Positions 28,979-37,718 of a stretch of 64,000 nt of DNA are shown piece after piece. The notes under the pieces were generated by a model that was not told the DNA's origin, did no database searches, and saw only the letters and a list, made by a program, of their open reading frames with translations. The position numbers and the translations under genes were made by a program. Numbering within the stretch: the first letter of the stretch is position 1; the number at the start of each line of letters is the position of its first letter. Where the stretch lies: contig JAQMWT010000129.1 in assembly GCA_029834535.1 (NCBI GenBank), positions 53,910-117,909 on the forward strand. The letters are read 5' to 3'. Source of the DNA: Chrysophaeum taylorii (taxonomy: Eukaryota > Sar > Pelagophyceae > Pelagomonadales > Pelagomonadaceae).

Positions 28979-29746
28979 ATGCGTCAGAACGACGCCGTCT
29001 TGCTGCTGCTCCTCCAATTCACGGCGAGCGCTGTTGCGCTCCATGCGCCACACACCGACCTCTCGCGGCGATCCATTATGGACAAGTCGCTGGGCGTGGT
29101 CGCGGGCGTCGCGACGAGCCTTGGCGCCAGCTTGCCGGCGGGCGCGACTGATCTCAAGAAGTTCAACTCCAAGCTCTCCTCCCTTGGCTTGCCCGAGTTC
29201 CAATCCATACCCAACGGTTTCAACGCGCTCCTCGAATCATACTCACAGTCGAGCCCAAAGCTCCTCGTCGAGTTCCTTTACCCGAGCTCGTGGCTCGTCG
29301 TTAAGCCGTCGATTAACACGAACGGCGAGGCGGGCACCGTCAGCGCCGGGGACTACGGGAAGGGCGACTCGGCATCGCTCTTTGTCGCCGACGGCGCCGG
29401 TGGCGAGGCCAACAAGGCCTTTTACCAGCGCGTCCTGATTGGCGGCATCTCTCAGCGCGGAGACAATCAGTACCAAAACTTCGCCATCACGAAAATCAAA
29501 CCCGGGGCTGAAAAGGACTACGCCATCGTCGACTTCGAGTACGAGCTCCTCACGGGCGCCGGCTTCGTCGTCGAGCGCAAGGGCGTCGGCGCTGTCACCT
29601 CCCTTGGCCAGAAGGCCCCCGCCCTCATCGCCGTCACCACTGCCGCGCGGTGGAAGAAACTTGAAACCTCCATCCGAACTATCGCCGACTCTTTTCGAGT
29701 CTATGAGCAGACTGGCACCGACCTCGACCTCAGCACAGACATCTAG
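28979..29746 (+). CDS. PsbP-family thylakoid lumen protein
   Basis: A 255-aa PsbP-like protein of the oxygen-evolving side of photosystem II or a related lumenal assembly role. Targeting is tripartite: a signal peptide (MRQNDAVLLLLLQFTASAVA), a short transit region (LHAPHTDLSRRSIM), and a lumen signal with twin Arg, a hydrophobic core and AGA cleavage (about 29-56). The mature part has the PsbP fold landmarks FLYPSSWLVVKPSIN, SASLFVADG, and the C-terminal VTTAARWKKLETSIRTIADS, shown truncated. Signal plus transit peptide is expected for complex plastids; heterokonts usually have Phe after the cleavage site, here Leu. Upstream flank is a Helitron-derived unit. Confidence 0.87.
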   Translation: MRQNDAVLLLLLQFTASAVALHAPHTDLSRRSIMDKSLGVVAGVATSLGASLPAGATDLKKFNSKLSSLGLPEFQSIPNGFNALLESYSQSSPKLLVEFLYPSSWLVVKPSINTNGEAGTVSAGDYGKGDSASLFVADGAGGEANKAFYQRVLIGGISQRGDNQYQNFAITKIKPGAEKDYAIVDFEYELLTGAGFVVERKGVGAVTSLGQKAPALIAVTTAARWKKLETSIRTIADSFRVYEQTGTDLDLSTDI

Positions 29747-29851
29747 TTTTTCGTGGTTTGCTCGAAAGACACATTATTGTTACCCTAACAATAATAATAA
29801 TACAGGTGGTCTCTATCTTCTGGCGCGTGCACGTCCTTTTCTTCTTCGTCG

Positions 29852-31909
29852 ATGGGGTCGGAGTCCTCGCCGCTCGTGGGGAGCCGCGAGTCGACGCCGC
29901 GAGGGCGCGGGTGGCGGCATCTCGCGTTGCTGAGCATCTTTGGCCTCGCGGTGATGGTGTCGAGGGTGCGATCGAGAGGCGCGACGACGACAGAGTTCGA
30001 AGCGCGCGACGACGACGTCGGGTACTCGTACGGCGTGGGGACGCCCGCGCCGTCGTTTTCGCTCGAGCTTGTCGACAACACGACGCTGACTTATTCGGCA
30101 CTAGACCACAGCAGCGGGCTTCCGATGATCGTCGTTGGCGTCGATCCGGCGGACCCGTGGATACGATGGATGTTCTCGGACAAGGATTCCCTGCGTGGAT
30201 TTTCAGCCGCCGTGCCGAGCGAGACCCAGGTCGTTTTCGCCGGCTTGGACGACGCCGGCGTCGAGTTCGTCGTCGAGGGGCTCGCGACGGACCTCGCGAA
30301 CGTCTCGAGCGCCGCATTTTCGAAGGATACGGTCCCTCGGACGCTCGAGACGTTGCTGGAAGAGTCCGCGTGGCGGTCTTACGTCTACGGCTGGGAGATC
30401 GGGGAAATGCGTGGGTGGAGGCTCGACTGCTTCTTCTTGTGGTGTAGCTCGGTTGATGGCGAGGTCACCGTCGTCGACGGAGGCGACGCGTGCGGCCCGG
30501 AGTTTAACGCGACGCGATTCGTCGACGGCGACGTCGCCCTCGTCTCGCGGGCGAGTTGCGCGTCCGCTACGGAGGCGGCGCTCCGGGTCTTCTTCGGGAC
30601 GGCGGCCTCGGGGGTTTTGGTTGCTGCCATGCCCGGAGAGATGCTCGAGCCCATCGGCTCTTACGACTCGAGCTTCTACGACGACTACGCCGGCATGATC
30701 TCGGCCGAAGACGCGGCGCTCGTCGCCTCGACGATGGACGCGTCCGGCCGCACCCGCCTCAACTTCACGACAAATGACGTCCGCGGCTATTTTGTGGGGA
30801 TCGACAGCAACGGAATGCTGTACGACTTGGGATATCGCTTCGTCCAGGACGCGCGCTTCGTGGCTTGGGAGGCGCTCTATCTCGCTTATCTCTCTAAAGT
30901 CGACGCGGCGGACGAGCGCTCGGCCTACGTCGTGCCCGTCTTCGACCACGCCGTCCTCAACGATATGACCAAAAAATCCACCATCCAGCTCCCGCCGTCG
31001 GACATGATGCGCCGCTTCGAGTCGATGGTCTTCGACGTCTATCTCGCGTGCGACGGCGCGACGGACTCGACCTGCCCCAAGTGGGACCACGTAATCACCG
31101 TGTACGCCGACTGCGATCAGCAAGGACGAAGACGGCTCGAGGTCGGCGGCGAGGCGAACGAGCTCTTGCGCATCGTGACGCCCTACCGACGCAACGTCGG
31201 CCACTGGCGGGCCGACCGCACGCCCCTCATGCCTATGCTCTTCGGGACCGAGTGCAACGCGACCGCCGAAGTCACTTCGGGCACCGGCTGGACTCTTACG
31301 CTCGACGTGCGCTTCGAGGGCACCTTCGGCCCAAAACTCCTCGCGCCGGCAGCGGTCACCGAGCTCGTCTTCCCGGGATACAACCCGGACGCCTCGACCC
31401 ACGAGCTCAAGTTCGACTCGATCGCGTCGTACGACGCCAACAAGACGATCGTCTTCGACGTCCCCGCCGTTGGCGGTGGCGTCCGGAAAGTTGAGCTCGT
31501 TGCTACGATATCGGGTCACGGCGATTGCGAGTTCGAGCCGACCGCCCACACCTACGCCATTAATAACCATTCCTTCGAAATCGAGATGTTTGGCGCTGGC
31601 ACCATGTGGGGCTGCGCCGAGCAGATTAAGAAGGGCGTCGAACCAAACACTCACGGCACCTTCACGTATGGAAGAGACGGCTGGTGTAACGGCTCGCCCG
31701 TCAAAATGCACACCTTTGACGTCACTGCCGCCGTCGACTTTGACGCGCCGAACACGCTCGTCTACTCGGCGACTTCCTACGGTGATGACGACGCCAGATG
31801 GGAAGCGTCCATCCACCATGTCTACCTCGCACCCACCAAACGCACTGACGGCTGTGGGGGTTACATGCTCGTCACCTCCTACCTCGTCTTCTACGCCGCT
31901 GCGGCCTAG
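29852..31909 (+). CDS. PNGase F-like type II membrane protein
   Basis: A 685-aa protein with a cytosolic N-terminus and one transmembrane segment (about 23-37), so the body is lumenal or extracellular, with several N-x-S/T sites. The C-terminal 300 residues match peptide-N-glycosidase F: KWDHVITVYADC, then ATISGHGDCEFEPTAH (about 551-566), MWGCAEQIKKG and YGRDGWCNGSPV (about 605-616). The bacterial enzyme removes N-glycans from Asn and its Asp/Glu catalytic residues lie in the N-terminal domain; I could not confirm each here, so activity is inferred. The N-terminal 350 residues are of unknown type. The stop is 120 bp from that of the convergent SET gene. Confidence 0.75.
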   Translation: MGSESSPLVGSRESTPRGRGWRHLALLSIFGLAVMVSRVRSRGATTTEFEARDDDVGYSYGVGTPAPSFSLELVDNTTLTYSALDHSSGLPMIVVGVDPADPWIRWMFSDKDSLRGFSAAVPSETQVVFAGLDDAGVEFVVEGLATDLANVSSAAFSKDTVPRTLETLLEESAWRSYVYGWEIGEMRGWRLDCFFLWCSSVDGEVTVVDGGDACGPEFNATRFVDGDVALVSRASCASATEAALRVFFGTAASGVLVAAMPGEMLEPIGSYDSSFYDDYAGMISAEDAALVASTMDASGRTRLNFTTNDVRGYFVGIDSNGMLYDLGYRFVQDARFVAWEALYLAYLSKVDAADERSAYVVPVFDHAVLNDMTKKSTIQLPPSDMMRRFESMVFDVYLACDGATDSTCPKWDHVITVYADCDQQGRRRLEVGGEANELLRIVTPYRRNVGHWRADRTPLMPMLFGTECNATAEVTSGTGWTLTLDVRFEGTFGPKLLAPAAVTELVFPGYNPDASTHELKFDSIASYDANKTIVFDVPAVGGGVRKVELVATISGHGDCEFEPTAHTYAINNHSFEIEMFGAGTMWGCAEQIKKGVEPNTHGTFTYGRDGWCNGSPVKMHTFDVTAAVDFDAPNTLVYSATSYGDDDARWEASIHHVYLAPTKRTDGCGGYMLVTSYLVFYAAAA

Positions 31910-32029
31910 TTCGCTGCTCTTGTTGTTAAGTGTGAATTATACTTTTCGATCGACGATCGACGAGACCACCACGAGCGGCATGTTGTCGTGGAGCTCCAAT
32001 TAAAAAGTCGCGCCCCTGCTGGCGTCCGC

Positions 32030-32032
32030 TTA

Positions 32033-32070
<38 letters not shown>

Positions 32071-33844
32071 GAGTGAGGTCTATGACGGCAGCTGGGCTAG
32101 CTGCGGGTGGGTTGGGGACCGTGGAGTCGCGTGTACCGCCTACCTCGAGGGACTCAGAGTAAGACGAGGCAGAGAAGATGCTGGTCGGGCCACGAATCCA
32201 GGATACCCGGGGGCGTCTTGTTGACCAGAAGTTATCGCCGCAAGAATTCGGAGGTAATGGGAGCCTGTCGCCGAATGCTTCGAGGTACTTGACGCCGTCG
32301 TCGACCTCGCCTGAAACGGTGGCGAGGTCGTCGACGAGACGGGCTGGCTGTTGGTCAGCGGATGGCGTATCGTCCTCAGCTGGTGATTGCGGGGGAGCCG
32401 AGTCCTCGTCGTCGACCTGCAGATTCTCAGAGTCCTGCTGCCGCCGACCGTTGTCGTCGACCGGCGAACGCAACGGCATCTCGACGGCATTCCGGCGCAT
32501 TATGTCGCTGGGATTGTAGTGTACGAGGAGTTCTTCTCCTCGCTCGACAAGTTGAGTGATGCGCCAGGAGAGGCAGGGACGGCTATCGTCGGTTGTTTCC
32601 CACCGGACGTTAGGCCGAAGGTCGCCTCGTGCCTCGTTGAGGTAGTAGCTGTAGGTGGCCTTGGCGCGCTCCCCCCCGCCGAGGCTATTTATTTTGAAGC
32701 AGCTGTTGCCGACCGAGCCGACGCGCACGTAGTTGAAAGCTTCTCGTGCGTGTGGGGGCTCGGTCCTGTGGTAGACGGGCCCGGGGTCGAGAAGGACGGT
32801 GTCCTTCGCGAGGCGGCATCTCGCGACGATCCCGACGCCGTGCGCGACGTTCTCATCCGACAGCCGCACGAAGGACGTTAGTATCCGCATGCGAGACACG
32901 AACGGGCGCGTGACGCAACGCTCGTCTGTCGGGCGTTGGGTGGTGCAAAGCGCGTTAACGACGTCGACCGAGGTCACCAGCGAGCGCGTGGCATCCTCGA
33001 TCTTCGACTTTGCCACCGTTGCGTCTTTGATCGTTGACTTCGCCGGTGTAGTGTCATCGATCGTTGACTTCGCCGGCGTCGCATCATTGATCTTCGACTT
33101 CGCCGTCGCCTTGATCTTCGAATTGGCCAGCGTCGCATCGTTGATCTTCGTCTTGACGGGCTTCGCATCCTTGATCTTCGATCTCGCCCGCTCGCGCTGT
33201 TGTGCGTCGGCCTTATTGCTGGGCTTCTTCCCTATCCTCGGCCTCTTCGCGGGTCTTTCCTCCCTGAGGCGCTCGGGAAGTTCTCTATCCTCGGCGCGGT
33301 GCCACGTCTCGCCGAGTTGAGCCGCGTCAAACTCGTGCCAGCTCCGCTTCGTCTCGCGCCCAGCTGGGTCGACCCACTGCATCCGCACCGTCTGAGACGT
33401 GGGGCGGGACCTACGATGGTGCAGCACTAGAACTCGGCCAACGTACAACAACCCATTGAGGTCCTGCTGCACGAGCCACTCGCCGACTTTGGGCCGCCAG
33501 TCCTCGGGCGTCGCGCCAGAGCTCGCGACGTGATTCGGGTTGTGCGGACCGCTGTACGACCGCCCTGCGACGACGTCACGCGATTTGACTCGGACCTCAC
33601 CGCCTTTATGCCGCCACCTCGCGACGAACCACCCAACCTTGTGCTTCGAGGGCGCGACCGATACCGACCCCTCCCAATCACCCTCGTCGTTCGGCGGCCA
33701 CCGCACCCTCGCCTCGACCCACTTCGACCCTGGAACCACACCAAGCTCTTCGATCTCGGCTTCTTGGTCCTCAATCGGCCAGCTCAGCATCTCCTTCGTG
33801 CACCGCACATCCGTCGTTGCCGCCGCCACAACTGCGGCTCGCAT
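32030..33844 (-). CDS. SET-domain protein with Tudor-like N-terminus, Lys repeats and SUMO-interaction-like tail
   Basis: A 604-aa nuclear-type protein. Residues 40-95 and 118-185 read like Tudor/chromo-like barrels (WVEARVRWPPNDEGDWEGS, VGRVLVLHHRRS). Residues 221-286 are six degenerate repeats of SKI[KND]DATPAK. Residues 319-444 are SET-like: VAHGVGIVARCRLAKDT, NSCFKINS, YYLNEARGDLRPNVRW and RGEELLVHYNP; the NHS-type motif is altered, so methyltransferase activity is uncertain. The tail is VIDLTLDDDD and more Asp, matching a SUMO-interaction motif. The Asp run is encoded by a microsatellite at about 32033-32068. A palindromic promoter motif lies 26 bp upstream of the ATG. Confidence 0.75.
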
Positions 33845-34388
33845 ATGGATACGTGCGGGGGTTTATTGACGAGTAAACTCGACACACACTGTGTTCAACA
33901 GCGGGGTTTCGGTTTCCTCCCGTTACGGGAGTGTCTATCTGGCGGGCACCTACCTCTCAGGGAGCCAGCCACCCTACTACGGCCGACCGAGCGCGCGACC
34001 AAACGCGCGGCGCGTTGTTCGCGGTAGGAGGTACCTAATCAATCAAGCAGCCACTTAAATAATACATATGTGCGCGCGCAATGCTCAGCTTGAAGTGCAG
34101 CTGCCGGGTGCACAGGGCGCCTCGAGACTGCACAGCGCTCCTCGAGACTCGGCGGGCGAGCGGCGGATCTGGCCACATTCCTCCGATGCTCCACGCGGCT
34201 GTTGACCGGGCCTCGCGGACGAACAAAGCAGAAACGCGCTTTCAAGTCAAGTCAAGTCAAGTCAAGGCACGGCACGGCACGGCGCTTGTTGTTGTAAAAG
34301 AGCACGATCGCCACGCACCCAAGTTCGCTCGCTCGCTCGCTCGCTCGCTCTGCCACCAAGGGTGGTTGGCAACGAGATTCGCGGGTCG
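33845..34388. other. Intergenic with short tandem repeats and palindrome
   Basis: The palindrome CGAGT-AA-ACTCG is at 33870-33881. Tandem CAAGT and GGCAC units run at 34240-34283, and (GCTC)n at about 34327-34351. No gene recognised. Confidence 0.6.
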
Positions 34389-36092
34389 CTAGAGGAGAGC
34401 AAAGGTATCGCGTGGCGGGCCTCGCGGGCGACGAATGTCGCGGGGGGGCGGGTTGCGATCTCTTGCCCGTCCATCTCTCTCGTAATAGGAGGAGTGATCG
34501 ACGGGGCCTCGTCGTCGCGCGTAATCGTCGCGACGTCCGTTCCTGAATGGCTGACGTGGAACGGATCTGTCGTCGGGGCGTTCGTCCCAGCGTCGATGGC
34601 GGCGGCGAGGGGGCGAGTCGTCTCCGCGGTAGCCGTCTCGCGTCGTCGCTCGGCCGAAATAATCATCCGGGGGTCGGCGGGCGTCGTCGGGGCGCGATCG
34701 CGACGCGTCGATGGGCCGCTCCCAGGCCATGGCGCCGGTGTTGGCGTCGTAGTAGTAGTATGCCAGGTGGTCGCGGCTCCAGTGGATCGTGGTCCCATCG
34801 GGGAGGGGCGGGAGGTCGTCGGGGAGGGCGATTAGAGCGTCCTTGAGGTCACCGAGCGAAAGGACTCTCGCTCCACCGAGCTCGGAGGGGAGCGGCCTCG
34901 ACTCGTCAAAGCGGGCGAGTCCGGTCACGCGGGCCGTAGCCGCGGCGACGTCGGTCGCGACGTCGAGGCGGCACTCGTCGATGGCACGCGACGCATCGAA
35001 CGGCGGCGTGACGTCGACGTCGACGCTCGAACCCGACGGGAGCGCGCGGCAATAGAGGAGTTTTCCGGCCTCGAACTCGTATTTGAGGTAGAGGCCGTCG
35101 TCCTCGAGAGGCCACACCACACAGGTCGAGACGATCTGGCGCCACTCGGCCACCATATCGCGCCGGGCGTCGCTTTCGAGGATGTCGCGCCGCCGTCGCC
35201 GCCGCGATCCTCGCGAGAAAGAGGAACCTCCGCTCGCAGAAGAAGCTTCCTCCGGCGGCTTCGTCGCGACGTCGTGCTGGGGCTTTTCCAAGTTTTGGCG
35301 AGGCTCCGGCGGCGGGAATTCGAGGGCCTTGGCTTTGAGCTCGGGATTGCTCATCCACGACGGCAGCGACGTGCCGCGCCCGCGGCCTACGGCGGGTCGC
35401 GGCTCGTCCTCGACGGGCGGCGGCGGCGGCGCGGGCGGCGGCTCTTTCTCCCTGCGTCGCTCTTCTTCGACGAGTTTTCTCGCGTACTCCTCGGGAGGCT
35501 CGACCTCGCCCTCGATGAACTTGCGGTGGTAGCTCTTGTCGAGCAAAAAACATCCCTGGGCGAAGTGCGCGCGCTTTCGTCCGCACAGTTCGCAAAACGG
35601 CCGCTGGCGCTTGAACTTTCGCTCGACCATGCGCACGCGTTCCTCCTCGGCCTTGGAGCCGCGGCCACTAAAGTTGAGCGGAACCTCGGGCGAGTCGTCG
35701 CCACCGCCGCCCGAAGACGAGTCCTCCGAGTCCTCTCCGTCGTCGCGAAACAAACGCTCGACGGTGATCGACAGCGAGATGCGCCCGAGGGTCATGCCGT
35801 CGAGGCCCACCAGAGCCCTCGAGGCCGCCTTGGCCTCGCGGTAGTCGACCACGCACGACCCGCGCCGCGCCTTCCACGTCTCGACGCGTTCGACCTCACC
35901 AAACTGAGAGAACAGCGCCCGGATCTCGTTTTTTCCGTAGTCAAACGGGAGCCCGCGCACGAAGAGTCGCCGCCCCACCAGGCTCGCCGGCGCCTCCTCC
36001 TCCCGCTCGCGCACGACCTCCCCCGCGTACAGCGACTCGAACAACGCGCTGTCCTGAGCCGCCTCGACCGTGCCAGCCGCATCCTCGCACAT
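34389..36092 (-). CDS. RNA-binding protein with RRM, zinc knuckle and WW domain
   Basis: A 567-aa nuclear RNA-processing protein. RRM at about 42-112 with RNP2 LFVRGLPF and a divergent RNP1 (RGSCVVDY). A zinc-knuckle-like CX2CX5HX4C is at 167-181 (CELCGRKRAHFAQGC). A proline-rich stretch (PPPAPPPPPVEDEPRP) and a basic run lie mid-protein, a WW domain at about 425-460 (IHWSRDHLAYYYYD ... MAWERP), and an Arg/Asp/Tyr-rich C-terminus typical of splicing or 3'-end factors. The combination suggests a role in pre-mRNA processing, bridging proline-rich partners. No specific orthologue recognised. It is divergent from the next gene with 65 bp between starts. Confidence 0.78.
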   Translation of the reverse strand: MCEDAAGTVEAAQDSALFESLYAGEVVREREEEAPASLVGRRLFVRGLPFDYGKNEIRALFSQFGEVERVETWKARRGSCVVDYREAKAASRALVGLDGMTLGRISLSITVERLFRDDGEDSEDSSSGGGGDDSPEVPLNFSGRGSKAEEERVRMVERKFKRQRPFCELCGRKRAHFAQGCFLLDKSYHRKFIEGEVEPPEEYARKLVEEERRREKEPPPAPPPPPVEDEPRPAVGRGRGTSLPSWMSNPELKAKALEFPPPEPRQNLEKPQHDVATKPPEEASSASGGSSFSRGSRRRRRRDILESDARRDMVAEWRQIVSTCVVWPLEDDGLYLKYEFEAGKLLYCRALPSGSSVDVDVTPPFDASRAIDECRLDVATDVAAATARVTGLARFDESRPLPSELGGARVLSLGDLKDALIALPDDLPPLPDGTTIHWSRDHLAYYYYDANTGAMAWERPIDASRSRPDDARRPPDDYFGRATTRDGYRGDDSPPRRRHRRWDERPDDRSVPRQPFRNGRRDDYARRRGPVDHSSYYERDGRARDRNPPPRDIRRPRGPPRDTFALL

Positions 36093-36157
36093 CGCGATCC
36101 TAACCCGTTCGCTCGTTCACCCTGGGTAAGGATTTTTACGTCCACGTCTGGAAGGTG
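36093..36157. promoter_or_regulatory. 65-bp bidirectional promoter
   Basis: The gap between divergent starts at 36092 (minus) and 36158 (plus). No TATA box seen. Confidence 0.5.
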
Positions 36158-36373
36158 ATGTTCTTCTTCTGGCGTGGCACCGGGCGCGGCATTCCTCTGC
36201 GGCGCCGGTCGAGCGACTGGTCTATCTACGTCCTGACGACCTTCGTCGGCGTCGTCGGCGGGATCTACATCTTCCTCGAACCCCTGCGGCAGCTGCGGCT
36301 CGAGGAGGCAGCTGCGGAGAAGAAGCCTCCTCCTCCTCTTCCTAGTTCATCATCATCATCATCATCAAAGTAG
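36158..36373 (+). CDS. Small single-pass membrane protein (71 aa)
   Basis: Residues about 20-40 (WSIYVLTTFVGVVGGIYIFL) form one transmembrane helix, followed by EPLRQLRLEEAAAEKK and a Pro/Ser tail encoded by a TCA microsatellite. The pattern of a helix then PL.QLRLEE faintly resembles SMIM20/MITRAC7, a cytochrome-oxidase assembly factor, but the match is too short to rely on. Its last 9 bp overlap the end of the convergent SelU gene. The ATG at 36158 is the natural start. Confidence 0.5.
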   Translation: MFFFWRGTGRGIPLRRRSSDWSIYVLTTFVGVVGGIYIFLEPLRQLRLEEAAAEKKPPPPLPSSSSSSSSK

Positions 36374-37618
36374 ATTAAGTGCCTCGAGGAAGCGGCGCGC
36401 GGTTTCGTCAGCGTCGTAGGGGTCGGCTTCGGGGACCTGGACGTCGACGACGGCTCTGGGGCGTTTGGCGAGGTGGGCGTCGTAGAGTTTGTCGTAGTAG
36501 GCGGCGAGGAGGAGCCGCGTAAAATTTTTCTTGTCGCCAGCCTCGACGAGTGCGAGCGCCTGCTTTGTCCGGTCGCCACCGAGGCGCTTCGAGATGCGCG
36601 TCGTGGTCGCCTCGACGCGCCGCGCTAAAGCCGCGGGATCTTCGTCGGCGTAGTCGTCCACGAGGACGCGGACGCGCTGGTCGAGGCTCGCGACGAGCCT
36701 TCCGACGAGCTCGGCGTCGCGCATCTTGGCGTACAACCCCTTTGGGACCGAGCACGTCCCGACGTGGGTTTCCTCGTCCTCGACGAATACGGGCTGGGTC
36801 GGGTCCAGCCGTCTCCACGCCATGGCGACCTCGTTCTCGAAGGCCTCGGTCGACGGCTGCTCGGAAACCCACCCGAACGCCGACCCGCGGTGGTTCGCGA
36901 GGCCTTCGAGGTCGAGGATCTGGCGCCCGCGCTCCCGGAGCGCGCGAAGCACCCGGGTCTTTCCGACCCCCGTCCGACCGGCGACGATTACCACCGGCGG
37001 ATCCGGTTTTCTACTACAATCGATCTCCTCGTCGCTTTTCTCCTCGTCGCCCCCGAGCGCGAGGTCGATACGATCGTCCTCGCGACGCGACGCCTCGACG
37101 CAGTCGCCCACGACGCCGCGCACCCACCGTCGAAAGCCCTTGTAGCCGCCAGCCAGACAGTGGACCTCGGTCCCGCGGCGCCGCAGCAGCCACGCGACCG
37201 CGCCCGACCGGAGCCCGCCGCGCCAGCAGTAGACGCACGCGACGCCCGTTGCCGCCGCGGCCTCTAAGGCCTCCCAAAGCGCCTCCTTCTTCTTCGACAC
37301 CTTGGCCATCCCGAGGGCCATCGCCGCGGCGCGGCCCGAGTGCTTGTAGCAGGTCCCGACGGCCGCGCGCTCGGCGTTGTCGAAGAGCGGCACGTTGGTC
37401 GCACCGGGGACGTGGCCCCGCAAAAACTCGCCGGGGCTCCGCACGTCGATGCACTGCGTGCCCCGCTCGACCAGCCTCACGAACGCCTCGGCCTCGACGC
37501 CCTGCGAACGCTCCGCCTTGACGAGCTCCACGAGCCGCGCGAGCGCGCCTTCCTTGGCGCCGCCCCCGTTCCACAGAATCGACTCGACCTCATCGCCGCT
37601 CACAACTTGTTTCTGCAT
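36365..37618 (-). CDS. selU: tRNA 2-selenouridine synthase (SelU/MnmH)
   Basis: A 417-aa enzyme that converts wobble 2-thiouridine to 2-selenouridine in some tRNAs, using selenophosphate, via a geranylated intermediate. The N-terminal rhodanese domain (about 45-170) has CIDVRSPGEFLRGHVPGA and the catalytic Cys131 in YCWRGGLRSG. The C-terminal P-loop domain has GRTGVGKT (214-221), DLEGLANHRGSAFG, QPSTEAFENEVA and VEDEETHVGTCSVP, all family hallmarks. Length suits the bacterial family plus an acidic insert at 180-205. It is mainly a bacterial protein, so transfer is likely although base composition matches neighbours. No clear organelle signal. It is divergent from the RRM-CCCH gene with 100 bp between starts. 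Confidence 0.93.
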   Translation of the reverse strand: MQKQVVSGDEVESILWNGGGAKEGALARLVELVKAERSQGVEAEAFVRLVERGTQCIDVRSPGEFLRGHVPGATNVPLFDNAERAAVGTCYKHSGRAAAMALGMAKVSKKKEALWEALEAAAATGVACVYCWRGGLRSGAVAWLLRRRGTEVHCLAGGYKGFRRWVRGVVGDCVEASRREDDRIDLALGGDEEKSDEEIDCSRKPDPPVVIVAGRTGVGKTRVLRALRERGRQILDLEGLANHRGSAFGWVSEQPSTEAFENEVAMAWRRLDPTQPVFVEDEETHVGTCSVPKGLYAKMRDAELVGRLVASLDQRVRVLVDDYADEDPAALARRVEATTTRISKRLGGDRTKQALALVEAGDKKNFTRLLLAAYYDKLYDAHLAKRPRAVVDVQVPEADPYDADETARRFLEALNLL

Positions 37619-37718
37619 AACAATAATAACGAGAGGCTTTTTTTTGAGCTCTCCTATAGTAGGGTTAAAATTCGATTCTCTCCGCACCCACCACCACCAC
37701 CACCCCGACGATATTATT
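37619..37718. promoter_or_regulatory. 100-bp bidirectional promoter
   Basis: Divergent gap between SelU (start 37618) and the RRM-CCCH gene (start 37719). It contains a CCA-rich run just before the plus-strand ATG. Confidence 0.5.

Noticed and set aside
30203-31819. 538-codon minus-strand frame opposite the PNGase F-like gene
   Set aside because: Shadow frame; PNGase motifs are on the plus strand.
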